Below, in pieces: positions 12,281-24,960 of a DNA stretch of 64,000 bases. Position 1 is the stretch's first letter. Every line of letters starts with the position of its first letter. The DNA is from Rattus norvegicus. Its lineage: Eukaryota; Chordata; Mammalia; Rodentia; Muridae. The position numbers and the translations under genes are program-made. The stretch covers positions 241,111,102 to 241,175,101 of the forward strand of contig NC_086019.1 of the NCBI RefSeq assembly GCF_036323735.1, in the 5' to 3' direction. Under the pieces are notes generated by a model. That model worked only from the letters and a program-made list of their open reading frames with translations, did not search any database and was not told the origin of the DNA.

Positions 12281-15067
12281 ATTTATATACAAATAAAACA
12301 TTTCTTTTAAAAATAATTGCAGGTTGCCAAGCGATTGTAGAAATAGAATATAAGATGTCTTCACTTCTTTCACGCTGACTCTCTAAATATTAACCATCAC
12401 AGAAGTTACGGTGCTGCTCTCTGATCTTTGACTTGTTTCAAATTTTACCCAAGTCCTTCCTCTGGTAGAGGATCCCGTCCAAGACCACACACCATCGTTA
12501 GCTGTCTTTCCTCCTCACGGTCTTCATATCTTGAATTATTCCTCAGTTTTTCCAGCTTTCATGATCTTTAAGTTTTTTTAAGAGCATTTGTGAGAGTTTT
12601 GGTTTGCTTTGGGTTAGGTTTTTGGTTTGGTTTGGTTTGTGATTTTGCTTGTTTTGTTTAGACAAGCCCTCGATTCTGGCTTACTTAGTGTTTGTTCATT
12701 TCCGTGGAATCGAGCGTGTAAACTGGTGGTGATCAAAGCATCCCGCCTAAAGAAGAGATGCTGAAGCAATCACTGGGAGGATGGGCAGGAAGGAGAAGTG
12801 TAGACTGGTGGTGGTGGGGGTACATGTACATTGACATTGCATGGTGCATGTTGGTGTAACTGAAGATGCTTGTATGTGGAGCAAGGGTGTGAACGAAGGC
12901 TAGTGATGCTCTCCTGGCTAGAGTGAGCTTCGCAGCACTACCCACAGCTGTTCACTTACCCCTTCTCATCCACGACATTGAGTCCTCTGGTTTCAGCTAC
13001 CTGTAACCGAGGAAAGAAAAGCTGAGTAAAATACAATATTCCGAGAGAGCAATTTCACAGGCACAAATCTCTCTTCAATTTTTTTTACAACTCATCATTT
13101 GAGAATTTCATACAATGTTGGATATATTCACCCCTCCCCGATTCCTCCCAAAGGCACACTACCTTACTCTACCCTACCAATTTTGCGTCCTCATTAAATC
13201 TTTTATATATTGTAATAATTGTTCTATTTTGTCATTAGTTATTATAAATCATTTATGTGTCTAACTTATAACATGCTAAGGGAGGGGAGAATATTTGTAA
13301 AATGTTGTGCCACTATGATTTTAGGTTCCAAGGGGCCGTCATAGACTTTATAAGTAAAATATTACATTTATAACTTTGATATTAATAATGATGATTGATT
13401 AAAGAGCTTTAAGCAAAGAAATGGCAAAGTCAAAGCCAGGCGTTAAGAGGCCACAATATATGTCATATAATAGAGTTAATCAGGGTGAAATGAGGTAGGA
13501 GCACATAAGTCTAGTATGAAATCTCTTCCAGCAATAAGGACAGATAAAGTGGCAGGTATTAAGGGGCCTCTTGATAAGATAGAAGATGTAGGCTTGAGAG
13601 ACAATTCGAAGGGCAAATCAAATCCACAGATGTAGTTGGTAGGTGGGATGTGGGGTTGGGAGTTGGGGTTGTGTGCTGTGTGATTGGTTGGATATTGGTA
13701 AGGAGCACATTTCCAATTTCCACCTCTGCTGGCACTTACGACATCTTTAGTTATGTGTCTGCATCCCATTGTATCTGCGTTGAGTCCGAGTTCTATGAGT
13801 ATCCTTCAGATTGTCCCCCAAAACTACATTTCTCATTTCACTTATTGTCTTTCACACAGACCTGGGCTACTTCCTTCCACAGTGATATACTTGTCTCCTG
13901 TCTGGGCCACCACATCTTATTTTCTTCTGACTTTAATCCATCACAGCCAGATAATTTCAAGCTTGTAAAAAATGTATTAAATGCCTTATTTGGACAGATC
14001 AACTTATTACCAAGATTAAGAATTAAACGAAAAGCTAAATATATCTCAGGAGACTCATTGGTCAGTTCCCAATTATAATTTGAGGCAAGGAAAAGGATAT
14101 TTTGCCTAGGGAAATAAAATACAACCTGTATTTTATGCCTTATATTACTCTAATCTAGATGTGGCCAAGAGCTCTTTGTCCAATAGTATCTAATATAAAG
14201 GTGTCAGATTCTTAAACAAGGGGCAGACAGTTTTAGGTTATCTTATAGTTGGTGAATTTGAAGACCTACCATCGTCAGCTTTGCTTTCATGACTGAATTA
14301 CCCAAGACAGACAAAAGGAGTTGACTCATTACCCTGGAGTCAGTGACAAGACAGAGCCTCAAGATAGGGAGGGAAACAGTGGAGAATAGCTGCTCACTTC
14401 TTAAGAGGCCAGGGAAAAGAAAGAGGGTACCTGGGAAAGAGGAGGGCTGAGAGAAAGAGTAGAGAGATACAGAGATATGACTCGTGTGGGTGTGGGATCC
14501 ATTGTTGCCTTCAAGGGGTAGACATACAGACTTTATTTCTTTTCACCAGGCTGCACATTTTAGAGATCCCCAAGATCTTAGAAGTGCTATCATCTATCTG
14601 GGAAGGAAGCCTTAACAAGGGAGACTTTGGCTACCATTGGACACCTGGTATTTCTAATGAATGTACCAGTTATCTAATGCTGGCAGCTGAGAGAAAGACT
14701 TGGTGCTAAAATGCTTGCCTAGCAGATGGGAAATCCTGTGCTCATCCTCAGTATCTCTCTCTCCCACTGTAGCTAGATCATTAGACACTTTAACATTTTT
14801 AAACTTTATATAAAAACAAAACAACTTTCATCCAAGACGTTTGCAAAGAATGGTGTCAACAGAAAAATCACCCCTTTCAAACACTGCGATAATTGTTTCA
14901 GACAAAAATTGTATTTAGCTGCTAAAATTAGCCAGTAGCAGAATGTGTGCATACTCTTAAAACAACTGCTTACAAAATACTTTCTAATTTCATTACAAAA
15001 AAAAGTTTCCTCATATGGGCAGCAAAGCTTAAATTATCAAAGTTCACTTCTCTGATAATCAGACAAG

Positions 15068-15124
15068 CCAATGCCGTATTTCTGGATGCAACAAACCAAT
15101 GCCGTATTTCTGGATGTAGCAAGG
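15068..15124. repeat. 28-bp tandem duplication
   Basis: CCAATGCCGTATTTCTGGAT occurs twice, 28 bp apart, with small differences downstream. A local duplication with no coding context. Confidence 0.75.
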
Positions 15125-16434
15125 ATAGACCATTACTTCTGCAGAATTCTTGCTTTAAATCCTAAACTCTAATCGATCCTTAGTGTCAGCATTGTTGGAA
15201 GTGCTACGATCTTTTATTATACAGGTGTTTATCACCTTTACTGTTCTACCATAACCCTGGCCCCGAGCATATCATAAGGCAGAAAGTTCCCATAGGTCTG
15301 CGGTTTTGTTCCCCGTTGTCTCATCCCTTTCTCGTTCGCACTCAGGGCTTAAGGAGTAATGACAAATAAGTAAAAGGAGAAATAAGTGTATTGGGGAGAG
15401 CAGATAGCATCTGTAGGAAAGGTAGATTAATCCTTGGCTGATAGTGACAGTTGGATGCCTTCAAAGAAATGAAGGGATACAGTTGTGGCTCAAGGTAAAT
15501 GGCGGCCATGAAAGACCACTGTATTCCGCAGGATAAGGATACATCAAGGGCAAAGATGGGAAGTCCATTACTGAGATACAGATGGTTGGGCTGAGGAAGA
15601 GGAGAGATACCTCTTACTTCATAGAAACGTAAACAAATGTCAGCTGAGTGAAGGCTAGGCATTTTAAAAAGTTATCCATTACCATGTATAAGAGGAATTT
15701 TACTTGATGCAGTGTCTCAAATTTTGATGTAAATTAACATATCTTGGACTGCTGGCTTAGAAGAGGGAGAAATCGAGGGAGATGCCAAGGGCATCTTTCC
15801 CAGAAATTCCAACTCATTTGGGGCCTAAGAATTTATTGCTGCCAGCATCTCCCTCTTCATTCATGCTGCTGTGGTCCAGGTGAACTATACTCAGAAGAAA
15901 CATTACATCATCATTGAAAAGATGCTCCTGACAGGGAGGGAAAGAGGACAGGACTAGGAAATGGTCATTTTTAAGCACTCCATTGGCATAAAGACCTCTT
16001 AAAGAGTGGTGTATTACGAGAGAGCCCCATGAAAGGGTGTGTGGGTAACCCTGTGTTCACCCCGAGCCCTGACACCCTAGCCATTTATGGCTTTTGTCCA
16101 CTGCACTGAAGAACTCATCTATTGTAACACCAAATGTAAATGCAATTGCTCGCCGCAGGAGCACGCTGGACAGTGCAAAGCTCTGAGGCTGGAAAACCTT
16201 AGGAAATCTGTGGACAGATAATTCAGGATGTCTGGCTTTTGTTCGCTCGCTCGCTTGCTTGCTTTCAAATAGTAATGTCAGACTGACATCATTTGTTGGA
16301 GAACTCTCCTTAGGAAATTTGTGAAAGTTAAATGTAGTTATTCAGGACTAAGAACTGATCCTATAACTGATCCTGACTAAAAGCTTCAGTCAACTTGGCA
16401 AGCAAAAAAATGATGTCATTTAAAAATGGGTCTG

Positions 16435-16621
16435 GGGACTGGAGGGATGGCTCAGTGGTTAGGAGCACTGAGTGCTCTCCCAGAGGTCCTGAGTTCAATT
16501 CCCAGCAACCACATGGTGGCTCACAACCATCTGTAATGAGATCTGATGCCCTCTTCTGGTGTGTCTGAAGACAGTTATGGTGTACTCATATAAATAAAAT
16601 AAATAAATCTTTAAAAATAGC
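16435..16621 (+). mobile_element. B2 SINE, plus strand
   Basis: Shows the tRNA-derived head (GGAGGGATGGCTCAGTGG, GAGTTCAATTCCCAGCAA), the B2 body (CACATGGTGGCTCACAACC, CTTCTGGTGTGTCTGAAG) and an AATAAA-rich tail. A perfect 16-bp target-site duplication TTTAAAAATGGGTCTG flanks it at 16419-16434 and 16622-16637. Confidence 0.95.
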
Positions 16622-17039
16622 TTTAAAAATGGGTCTGTTGAACTAAGTACCTTTGAAAATTATTTGTAAAAAGCAATTTGGGATAAAGGGAATCAATCAT
16701 ATTACAATATATGGTAAAATTAGTGACTTTTATTTGAAGCTAATAATTTCTGGAATTTTTTTTTAAAAGACTCACCAGCAGGAAAGCAAAATTATCATCC
16801 TGAAATTATAATTAGAAAAATGCATTTGAAATCTAAATATCTTCCTGATTCCTTAAATTTATTTACTAAAAATTTTTATATTGCTTATTAATTGACTTAT
16901 ATATTCAAAAAGCTCAGAATCCCACCTATTCAAGATACCAATGTTGCTTTCCTGCTAGTAAATCTGTTTATAAGTTTATGGAATGTCTGTTGAATACCCC
17001 AACATTTGGAATTTTATCTTAAAAGGTGGTGGATGCTTT

Positions 17040-17225
17040 ATCTTGCTCTTGCTACTCCTCTCTTACTCTCCTCCCTCTCTGTCCCTTCCCTCCCCATTCC
17101 CCTCCTCCTCCTCCTCTTCTTCCTCTTCCTCCTCTTCCTCCTCCTCCTCCTCCTCCTCTTCCTCCTCCTTCTTCTTCCCACCCCTTCTCTCTCTCCACCT
17201 TTCTCTGTCTCTACTCTCTCAACTC
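17040..17225. repeat. Polypyrimidine (CCT)n/(CTT)n tract
   Basis: About 185 bp almost entirely C and T, mostly CTCCTC and TTCCTC units. Long frames here encode only low-complexity Ser/Pro/Leu or Arg and are not genes. Confidence 0.95.
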
Positions 17226-18005
17226 CCCTTCCCATACCCTGAATAAACTCTATTCTGTACTTTAAAAAGGTACTGGGTACTTTGAATTGAGCCATGTCCT
17301 AATAGAATAATTGTGCATTTAGGTAGCCAGGCACAGACACTGAATCATTCTGCCTAAGGGAAAAAAATGTGAATGAGTGTCCTTTTTATGTCTCAGACAC
17401 AGAGATTATGAATCGTATATTTGTGATGCTAGACTGAAGTCCCATTTCTACAGTCAATTCCGTCATTCTCGCCTGATATCCATGGCTCTGACCCTCCCAG
17501 GATTTCACTGTTAACTTTCAAAGGATAATGAATGGCTGGTATCATTGCAGGACCATGACCGAACCCTAGGCTCCTCCTTTTGCTTCCTTTCTCCATCACT
17601 GCTCCATTTTATTGCCGCTTCTAGAAGTGTTTGTTTTCCCATACATAGAATGGAGGGAAGGCTAGGGAGTGCTGGGCTGTATGTTTGTCAAGTATTACCT
17701 CACACTAAGACAACTTGGACTTTGAACTCAAATGTTCTGACTATGGGTTACAAGTCTAGGGTGGAAGCATGTGTCTGTTATCTGAGCAGGCTATCTTCAC
17801 CGCAGCCTGAGGTCAAGAGCATTGATGTAGGATTCCAGTAGAGAAAGAAGGTCTATATTAACAGTACCTATGTCTGTATAAAGGGCACCTACGACCACCA
17901 TGGCAGCTGACTTGCTGTTGTTTGATGCGTTAAAGGAGACAAACAGTACTTCATTAGCACCTCCCCTGTAAACTCAGCTTGGCTTTTAGCCAGGAAACAA
18001 TAGCG

Positions 18006-18187
18006 TACAACCCCTACAGGGGTCACGTATCAGATAACCTGCATATTATACGGTTACATTACAAATCATCACGGTAGTGAAATTACAGTTATGAAGTATC
18101 AGCAAAAATTATTTTGTGCTTGGAGTCACCACAACATGAGGAATTATATTAAAGTGTTGCAGCATTAGGAAGGTTGAGAACCACCAC
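18006..18187 (-). mobile_element. URR1-like hAT remnant, minus strand
   Basis: The order is inverted relative to the 3514 copy. It starts ACCCCTACAGGGGTCACG, passes ATTACAGTTATGAAGTA and GGAGTCACCACAACATGAGG, and ends AGGAAGGTTGAGAACCACC. Confidence 0.7.
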
Positions 18188-18564
18188 AACAGTGGGAAAG
18201 AAAGAAGAGAGAGCACACTGCGTGTTACAAACAAACGGAATTCATGGGCACATTCAGAATAGTCCTGTAGCTCAATTCACAGATGAGTGCTTGTTGTACA
18301 TACCCACGCTACATTTTTAATTATTTCATGTATGGAATAGGGAGGGACTGAAGTTTGTGAGACATTGGAAGGTTTCATAAACCCATGACAGGTTAAAAGA
18401 GTCAAGTAGTTAAAAAGAAGCCTTGCTTCTATCAGACACTTAGAGGTGAAAATGAGATATCAACAAATGGTTAATGCTTGTGTTTTACATCGGGAAGAAG
18501 TAATACACATCAAAACTGTTTAATTCAGAAATACTAAATCTTACAAACTTACTGTCATCTTCTT

Positions 18565-18597
18565 CACCACCACCACCACCACCACCATCATCATCAT

Positions 18598-18629
<32 letters not shown>

Positions 18630-18652
18630 TCATCATCAGTAGCAGCAGCAGC
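18565..18652. repeat. (CAC)n/(CAT)n triplet array
   Basis: CAC units, then CAT, CAC and CAT again, ending in four AGC units. Similar CAC/CAT arrays occur on the same strand at 44150-44264 and 46400-46470. Confidence 0.95.
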
Positions 18653-18654
18653 AT

Positions 18655-18830
18655 TGCATCAACTCAGTAGTTAGGCACACTTGCTGCTCTTGCAGAGGCC
18701 CTGGCTTTGGTTTGTGTTTCTAACTGTCTATAACTCCGGTTCCAGATGATCTGACGTGCTCTACTGGCCGTGCATGTGGTGCATGCGCACACGTGCAGAC
18801 AAAACACTCATACACACTGACATATGTAGA
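18655..18830 (+). mobile_element. B3/B2-type SINE, diverged
   Basis: The decayed tRNA-like head (CAACTCAGTAGTTAGGCACA, CTTGCTGCTCTTGCAGAGG) is followed by TCTAACTGTCTATAACTCC, a B3-like TCTACTGGCC...GCATGTGGTGCA segment and a CA-rich end. Confidence 0.5.
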
Positions 18831-19837
18831 TCTAGCAAAGTCTCCCCCACGGCGGCCTGAAGTGCCTTCAGTCTTGATGGCTGGTCACCTTCATCAGCAC
18901 GGTTAGCAGGTAGCGGGGGAAATAAACCCTCAACAGACGCTGCTTTTCATGTTCCTGGTCCTTCCTGTGCATTCTTTTATTTCCCCAGAGATTCCTTTTA
19001 ACTTTGGGAAATGTGTTCTTCAGCAATACTCTTGGAATTTCTAAGTCTTAGCAACTTCAAGGGATTTTAACATTCAATTAGTAATTTGGCAAATTTGAGT
19101 TGTGCCTGTCTTTATTTTACCCATATTTTGGCATACATAAGATGTCGTCTGGGCCATGGCCCCTTTTCTCTTAAGAAAATAGATACGTATTTTAAATAAC
19201 CAGAATATTCTGTTCTTAGAATCTTTTAAAATGAAGGGAGAGGCTGCTCCTGGCTGGCATCCCCTCCTAAATGTCTGCAGCTTTAACAGTATGGCTCAGA
19301 GGTCCTGCTTTGTGAGTCTGTCTCAGAAGGCGTGGGAGTGGCCCTCTCCCTTTATCTAAAGCAGATAAGATCATCGCAGCTCAAGGCCCAGGATACAATA
19401 ATTTCCTTTCTGAGCCTCCAGTTAAAGTAAGCTGCACCTGTTCTCCTGGAAAATGAACTCTAACCCAGTGGGGACAAGAAAGGCTGTTGGTTTGGCCAAT
19501 AAGAACTGAGACGTGCAGATGGCAAGAGCTGGGCTGTTCTCTCACCTGACAGCACTTCACCTGCTTATCCAGGTCACGGTGGCACTCAGGAGAAAAGGAC
19601 ACGACTGGGAGAGATGTCCCCAGCTCGTTCATGAGTGTGAAGTCTGTACGGAGAGTGCTCACTGTCTGGTAGATTCTTTTCTGTACTCTGGAAAACACTG
19701 CTGTTGTGGATGAAAGTGGGTCAGGATTCTGAGCTTAAGGACCTCTTCCTGAAAAAAAAAAAAGTGGTTTTCGTCATTGTTTGTTTGTTTGATTTTTGTT
19801 TGGTTGGTTCTTTCTTTTCTTTTTATTGTTGTTGTAT

Positions 19838-19982
19838 TTTTGAGACATGGTTTTCTGAGACAGGACAGGTCTGGCTGTCCTGGAACTCGTTTTATAGACC
19901 AGGCTGGCTTTGAACTCACAGAAACCCACTTGACTTTGCCTCCCAAGTGCTGGGATTAAAGGCATAGCCAAAACTGCCCAGC
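19838..19982 (-). mobile_element. B1 SINE, minus strand
   Basis: On the plus strand it reads TTTTTGAGACATGGTTTTCT, TGGCTGTCCTGGAACTCG, AGACCAGGCTGGCTTTGAAC and AAGTGCTGGGATTAAAGGC, the reverse complement of the 7SL-derived B1. A T-rich run before it is the A-tail. Confidence 0.9.
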
Positions 19983-20036
19983 TCAAAAATCCATATTTTT
20001 AAGAAAAAGTAAATTGATACTGAAGAAAAAAAGCCT

Positions 20037-20105
20037 ACAGAATTGGTCTGAGTATGTAGCTTAGTGGCAGAGTACTTGTCCCACATGTGAGGCCCTAGAT
20101 TCTGA
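20037..20105 (+). mobile_element. ID/B4-like tRNA-derived fragment
   Basis: GTATGTAGCTTAGTGGCAGA followed by GTACTTG and GAGGCCCTAGATTC resembles a diverged ID head. No clear tail or target-site duplication. Confidence 0.4.
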
Positions 20106-21669
20106 ACATCCCCTGACCTTCAGAAAGCATTGGGGAGACCAGGGGAGAGGGGGAAGGGTAGAGAAAGAGGGGGAGGGGAGAAAACTTAAGACACAAAGAA
20201 GTCACAAAATAGTAGCCAGAGAGTTTCTTCTGTCCATTCTTAATCGCTCCATATTTTAAAAGAGAATCACACTGTCCTGCAGCCTTTTGGGGCCATGAGA
20301 CTTGGCAACATTGAGTTGGGAATCGAATGGCAAGAGCCTGGTGCTATTGGTTGGGAGGACAGTCAACTGCTCCGAGCTGTCAGTTGGAGAAGATTCAAGG
20401 ATGAAGCCACTTTTGTCATAGACCCTCTGAGTGGTTGGCTGTTCACTTTCTTCCCGGGCTGCTATCAACTGACCGTCTGGGACAGGATTAGCTTCTTTCT
20501 GCTCATTGTGAACACAAGTACTTCTGGCACCCACGTTCCCTGGCCCTGTATGTCAGGATCAGCAGAAAGCCAAGGCTCGCTCTACCTCTGTAAAAGGTCA
20601 GTGTAAGGGGAAAATAATTGCCACTTCTAGAGGCTGTGTTAGGAAAGTGGTTTGGGATGAACACATGGCTGCAATTTAGATCTTATCAAATCTGAAGAAT
20701 GTAGACTGTACTGGGAATGAGGTTAAGGAGCAGGTTGAGACTAAACCATTTCTGATGGATGTTCTCAAACGACTCTGTGTGTGAGAACAGTGCAGCCAGG
20801 CCGTTTGTGAAGGAGGTTGCAAACCTGGAGGGGCCCACTAAGGACCTTTAACAAGAAGATGTTAGAACCAAGTTTCCATCCTCCTGTGTGAGTACAGGGC
20901 TGTTTGCACTGTGCACTTGCTGGCACATTAGATCTTTGCTTCAAACAATTAATTACATTTCCGTCTTGCGTGACATGCAATACTTCTGTGCTGCCTCTGA
21001 CATTCTGCTTCGGTATTTCTGATTCTCCAAATCACACTGTTTTATCTTTAGCATTTGAAGTCATCTTCAACCTGTCTTCCCTATGTTAGCTGTTAACATT
21101 TGAAGAGTTAGAACAGCCAGCCTCAAGCCAGCTCTCTTACTGAGCTAATGTTACATGGATTACTTCCTGCCATGAAGTACCACTTGCTTATCCCCTTAGA
21201 ACTTAAGTTGTTTGCCTTCTCTCCTGCTGGGCAATAAATAAATAAATAAAAATGGCTTTGATTTCCTTATTAGAACTTTGCTTCTATTTCTCCTATTCTA
21301 ATCTACAGATAAAACAACTAAATATTATTAGTGCCCAAGTACAGAGCCTTAGGCTCCATGGTGGCAGAGACTCTGATGGCTGGAAAAATGGGACTGGGGA
21401 ACAGCATGGTTGGTAACGAGTTTGGCACTAAATGTGGAGACAGTCATGAGTGTCCCCAGCACACAGGAGAAGGCCAGATATAGAGGTGCATGATTGCTTG
21501 CAATTCTAGCAGTAGAGAGCAGAGACAGACACACCCTGGAGGCTGACTGGTCAGTGGTCTTACTGAGTCCGAGAGCGTCAGTTTCAGTGAAGGACCTTGT
21601 CAAAAATCAACCAGAGAGCAATGGAAAAGGACAACCCTACACTGACCTCTGCTTTCTACACACACCTGT

Positions 21670-21671
<2 letters not shown>

Positions 21672-21718
<47 letters not shown>
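21672..21718. repeat. (CA)n microsatellite
   Basis: About 23 CA units. A second imperfect CA patch follows at about 21741-21770. Confidence 0.95.
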
Positions 21719-21720
<2 letters not shown>

Positions 21721-22721
21721 AACAGGTATAGAAGCATAATACACACACAAACACACACACAAGCACACAAGAAACTGAAAATACAATTTTCATATGGAAT
21801 CTTCTAAGTTTTCAATGGTGATCACTGACTGAAATTTCACTGTAAACTACCTAATTAACTATTTATGACAACCAAAGGTAGCTTTAGGGGCTGCAGCTCA
21901 CTGTAGATCACAGAGACTATACGATATTGATTCTGGAGAAGCCAGTTTTAGGGGATGTGATGCTAAGGGGAGATAGAGGAAAGACGAAGCAGACAGGTGC
22001 TGAGACTAGGGAAAGAAGGGTAGAGACAGGCTTGTGTTTTCATATTCATATGGTCATGGTCCCCAGGCTTTCCTTTGGCAGGATGCTGGTCCAGTTCCCT
22101 AAACAGTCACTCACAGCACTCAGCAAGAGAGAAATCTGCATCTAAGTTGTCTGCGTATAAGCAAACTAAGATGGTCTTTTTTTTTTTCCCCTGTTCTGCC
22201 ATGGCTCATCCTTATGACACATCTCACCTTTATGTGACTTCAGCTGGCAAGAGGGGGAGAGGTGAGTGTAGAAAAGAGGAAGGGAGGCCTCTAAGCCAGC
22301 ATTAGCAGGCTGGCTGCCTCCCTCACAGCACCCTTCCTTGAGGAACATGTGCACAACACTGCTACCCTTTTCATATATTCTTGCTGCTAATTCAACCAAT
22401 TGCAAAAGGCCAAAAAGTAAGATCGTTTTCTAGAAAGCCTCCACCCATTTTAGGAATGAGACTATCTGCCCCACCCCCATACATACACAAAAGGAATTAA
22501 ATATGAGGTAATCAAGAACAATTTGGGTCACATCTTGGTAGCTGTGATAGGAATTAGCTCCATCATGATACTACATGCTGGCCACATAAATGTAAGAACA
22601 AAAGAGCGCAGACTATCAACAGCCTGGAACCCCTACAAGGTCAATGGTAGTAAGATCAGCCAGGTCCAACAGCTAGCAGACGGTCAAGGTCAGCGGCTGA
22701 CGAAGCCGAAGTCAGAGATAG

Positions 22722-22723
<2 letters not shown>

Positions 22724-22781
<58 letters not shown>

Positions 22782-22828
22782 ACGCGTGTGTGTGTGCATG
22801 TGTGCATGTGTGTGCATGTGTGTGTGCA

Positions 22829-22886
<58 letters not shown>
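22724..22886. repeat. Long (TG)n tract with CG/CA interruptions
   Basis: About 163 bp of nearly perfect alternating purine-pyrimidine, with a central GCGCACGCG and several TGCATG interruptions. It is the longest tract of this kind in the window. Open frames over it, reading Val-Cys or Thr-His, are artefacts. Confidence 0.95.
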
Positions 22887-22887
<1 letters not shown>

Positions 22888-23727
22888 GGCAGCACATGAG
22901 CAGAGTGTGACTATCTGCCGACTGGACCAGAATGTGGACAGATGCTACCTTTTAATCAGCTAAGCCTGTGATAGGTCCCAAGTGCTAACCGATCTCAATA
23001 GAAATGACCCCAGTCTTTGTCCAGTTTCTACAATGAGTGCTACAAAGCACCCTGGACAAAACAGTTTAACTATTTCCTCTCTCGGACTCTCTCTTTGCCT
23101 CAGTCCCTCACTTTTTATTAATTTTTCTTAAGAAAATCGTTTCTGCTTTGCCTGTTCCTACGAGTTCCACATCTTTACTCTTCACCAGAGGGAGACCGCC
23201 AACCTGAGGTCCACTGTCTCAGGTTGACTTTTGGTGGCCACTGACTTTCTGCTGTCTTAAGTCCCTGGGTCATGCAAACCCAGGCCCAAGAAAAATCCCG
23301 ACCATGCCCAGTCACTGCTATCATTCCTCTTCAAGGTCCAGACCTTGACCGTCTCACTTCTGTCTGAGCGCTGTAGTCTATAACTTGGTGATGTGGCCCC
23401 AGAGGTGGAAAATGTGGGTCTGAACAGCGTGCTCGGTATCTACTGATAATGACACATTCCTATCACAAAGAGAACGGCATTGTGGGATACTTACCAGCCT
23501 GCTGTGTTTGTACTGTGGACCTCTTTTATCTTATATTTGGAAAGAGTTGGTTTCTACCACTGAATTATAAACTTAAGTGTAAAAGGTCAAAGGGACTATT
23601 TTAGCTGTGTCAAACTAATTAATTCTGGTATTTTAGATATATGAACTAAGCAGTTTCTACAAACAGAAACTCATTACAAAGATTTTTCATTTGGTTCTGT
23701 ACACTTACTGCTGTGTTCATCCACCCA

Positions 23728-24027
23728 CCCTGAACATGTAAGTTTCTAAATTAGCCTGTCCATTGTCTTCTATAACCCTGAACACATACATTTCTAAATT
23801 AGCCTGTCCATTGCCTTCTATAACCCTGAACACATACATTTCTTTTTTTTTTCTTTTTTTTTTCTCTGGAGCTGGGAACCGAACCCAGGGCCTTGCGTTT
23901 CCTAGGCAAGCGCTCTACCACTGAGCTAAATCCCCAACCCCCATACATTTCTAAATTAGCCTGTCCATTGCCTTCTATAACCCTGAACACATACATTTCT
24001 AAATTAGCCTGTCCATTGCCTTCTATA
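23728..24027 (+). repeat. 48-bp minisatellite (four copies) split by an ID SINE
   Basis: A 48-bp unit containing CTAAATTAGCCTGTCCATTG and CTTCTATAACCCTGAACA is repeated four times. The copies are nearly identical; the first is the most diverged. An ID element sits between copies two and three at 23844-23941. Confidence 0.9.
23844..23941 (-). mobile_element. ID SINE, minus strand, inside the minisatellite
   Basis: The minus strand reads GGGGATTTAGCTCAGTGG, GTAGAGCGCTTGCCTAGG, GGTTCGGTTCCCAGCTCC and an A-rich tail. The 11-bp target-site duplication CATACATTTCT is at 23833-23843 and 23942-23952, and is itself part of the 48-bp unit. Confidence 0.95.
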
Positions 24028-24782
24028 GAAATGTGAAGGGCTAAGGGTTCATGTTCAACCCTCTTTACAGCCTGGCTGCAGGCATGTGACCTAGGCATAA
24101 CTGATGGACGATTTTATTCCCTTCTGTGGTATGGAAACTACAGACATATAGAAACCCCCCAGGCAACTGCACATAGTTTCCACAGCAACAATTCACGGCA
24201 GGAATAGAGGAAGCCGGAGATACCCTTGTTTGCGCTACAACGGAGTGGGGTAGCGTTTTTGGTCTACTGAGGCTTTTATGAGATTTGAGGTGGTGTTCCT
24301 GGAAACGCAGCCTCTAAGCCCAATTTTGCTGGCCTTCCTGGAAATATATGACCTCTCCATTGTTCTCTGAACTCAAGAGTTTGGGTCTTTTGTCTGCAAC
24401 TAAGAGTCCTGCGTGGAACATTGCCAGGTATAGTTAAGTGCTGTTCTTTTCCAAGTATCTCTGCTCCTGTATGAAAAAAATCCTGGGGCTGTGTTCTAAC
24501 ATGCCAGTTCCTGGGCTTAGAATCTTTGTGGACAAGTTCTAGAACTCTGGGTCTTTATTAATTAATAAAAGGAATCCCAGGAGCCCTAGGCTGATCTGAA
24601 CTTGATGTGTAGCTCAGAGTGGCCTTGTACAGAAATCCTAACCGTCTTGACTCCATCTCTCCACATATGATTCTTTTACAAAGCCAGACGACTGACCAGT
24701 ACTTCTTTGTGCCGTGCACTTTCCCTCACCCATGCACACTGTCCTGGCTCTCTCTTGAACTCTCTCTGTCCCCTCTTCTTTA

Positions 24783-24960
24783 TGATGCTTGAGGCAGGGT
24801 CAGCGTCTCACATAGCCTAGGCCGCCCTTCAACTTTCTATATAGCTAAACGCAGCTGTCTTTGTGGCTGAAACTGTCTTTGAACTCCCGAATCCTACAGA
24901 CCCTGCTAATGCTGAGGTTACAGACATGTGCAGCGACATCAGGCAGGGAGTCTCTTCAAC
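24783..24960 (-). mobile_element. Old B1/B4-type SINE, minus strand
   Basis: GAGGCAGGGTCAGCGTCTCA, CATAGCCTAGGCCGCCCTTC, TTTGAACTCCCGAATCC and GAGGTTACAGACATGTG follow the inverted B1/B4 order with strong divergence. Confidence 0.45.

Noticed and set aside
13650..14078. 142-codon plus-strand frame in intron 1
   Set aside because: No known domain, no splice context and no promoter signal; its length is within chance expectation over 25 kb of intron.
22523..22910. Val-Cys and Thr-His repeat proteins on both strands
   Set aside because: They are translations of a (TG)n tract; the same applies at 952-1287, 17006-17295, 28959-29338, 37304-37504, 42409-42663, 44090-44336, 44564-44925 and 55997-56315.
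23728..24027. CRISPR-like direct repeats
   Set aside because: The 48-bp units are joined head to tail without unique spacers, and the only interruption is a SINE. The genome is mammalian.
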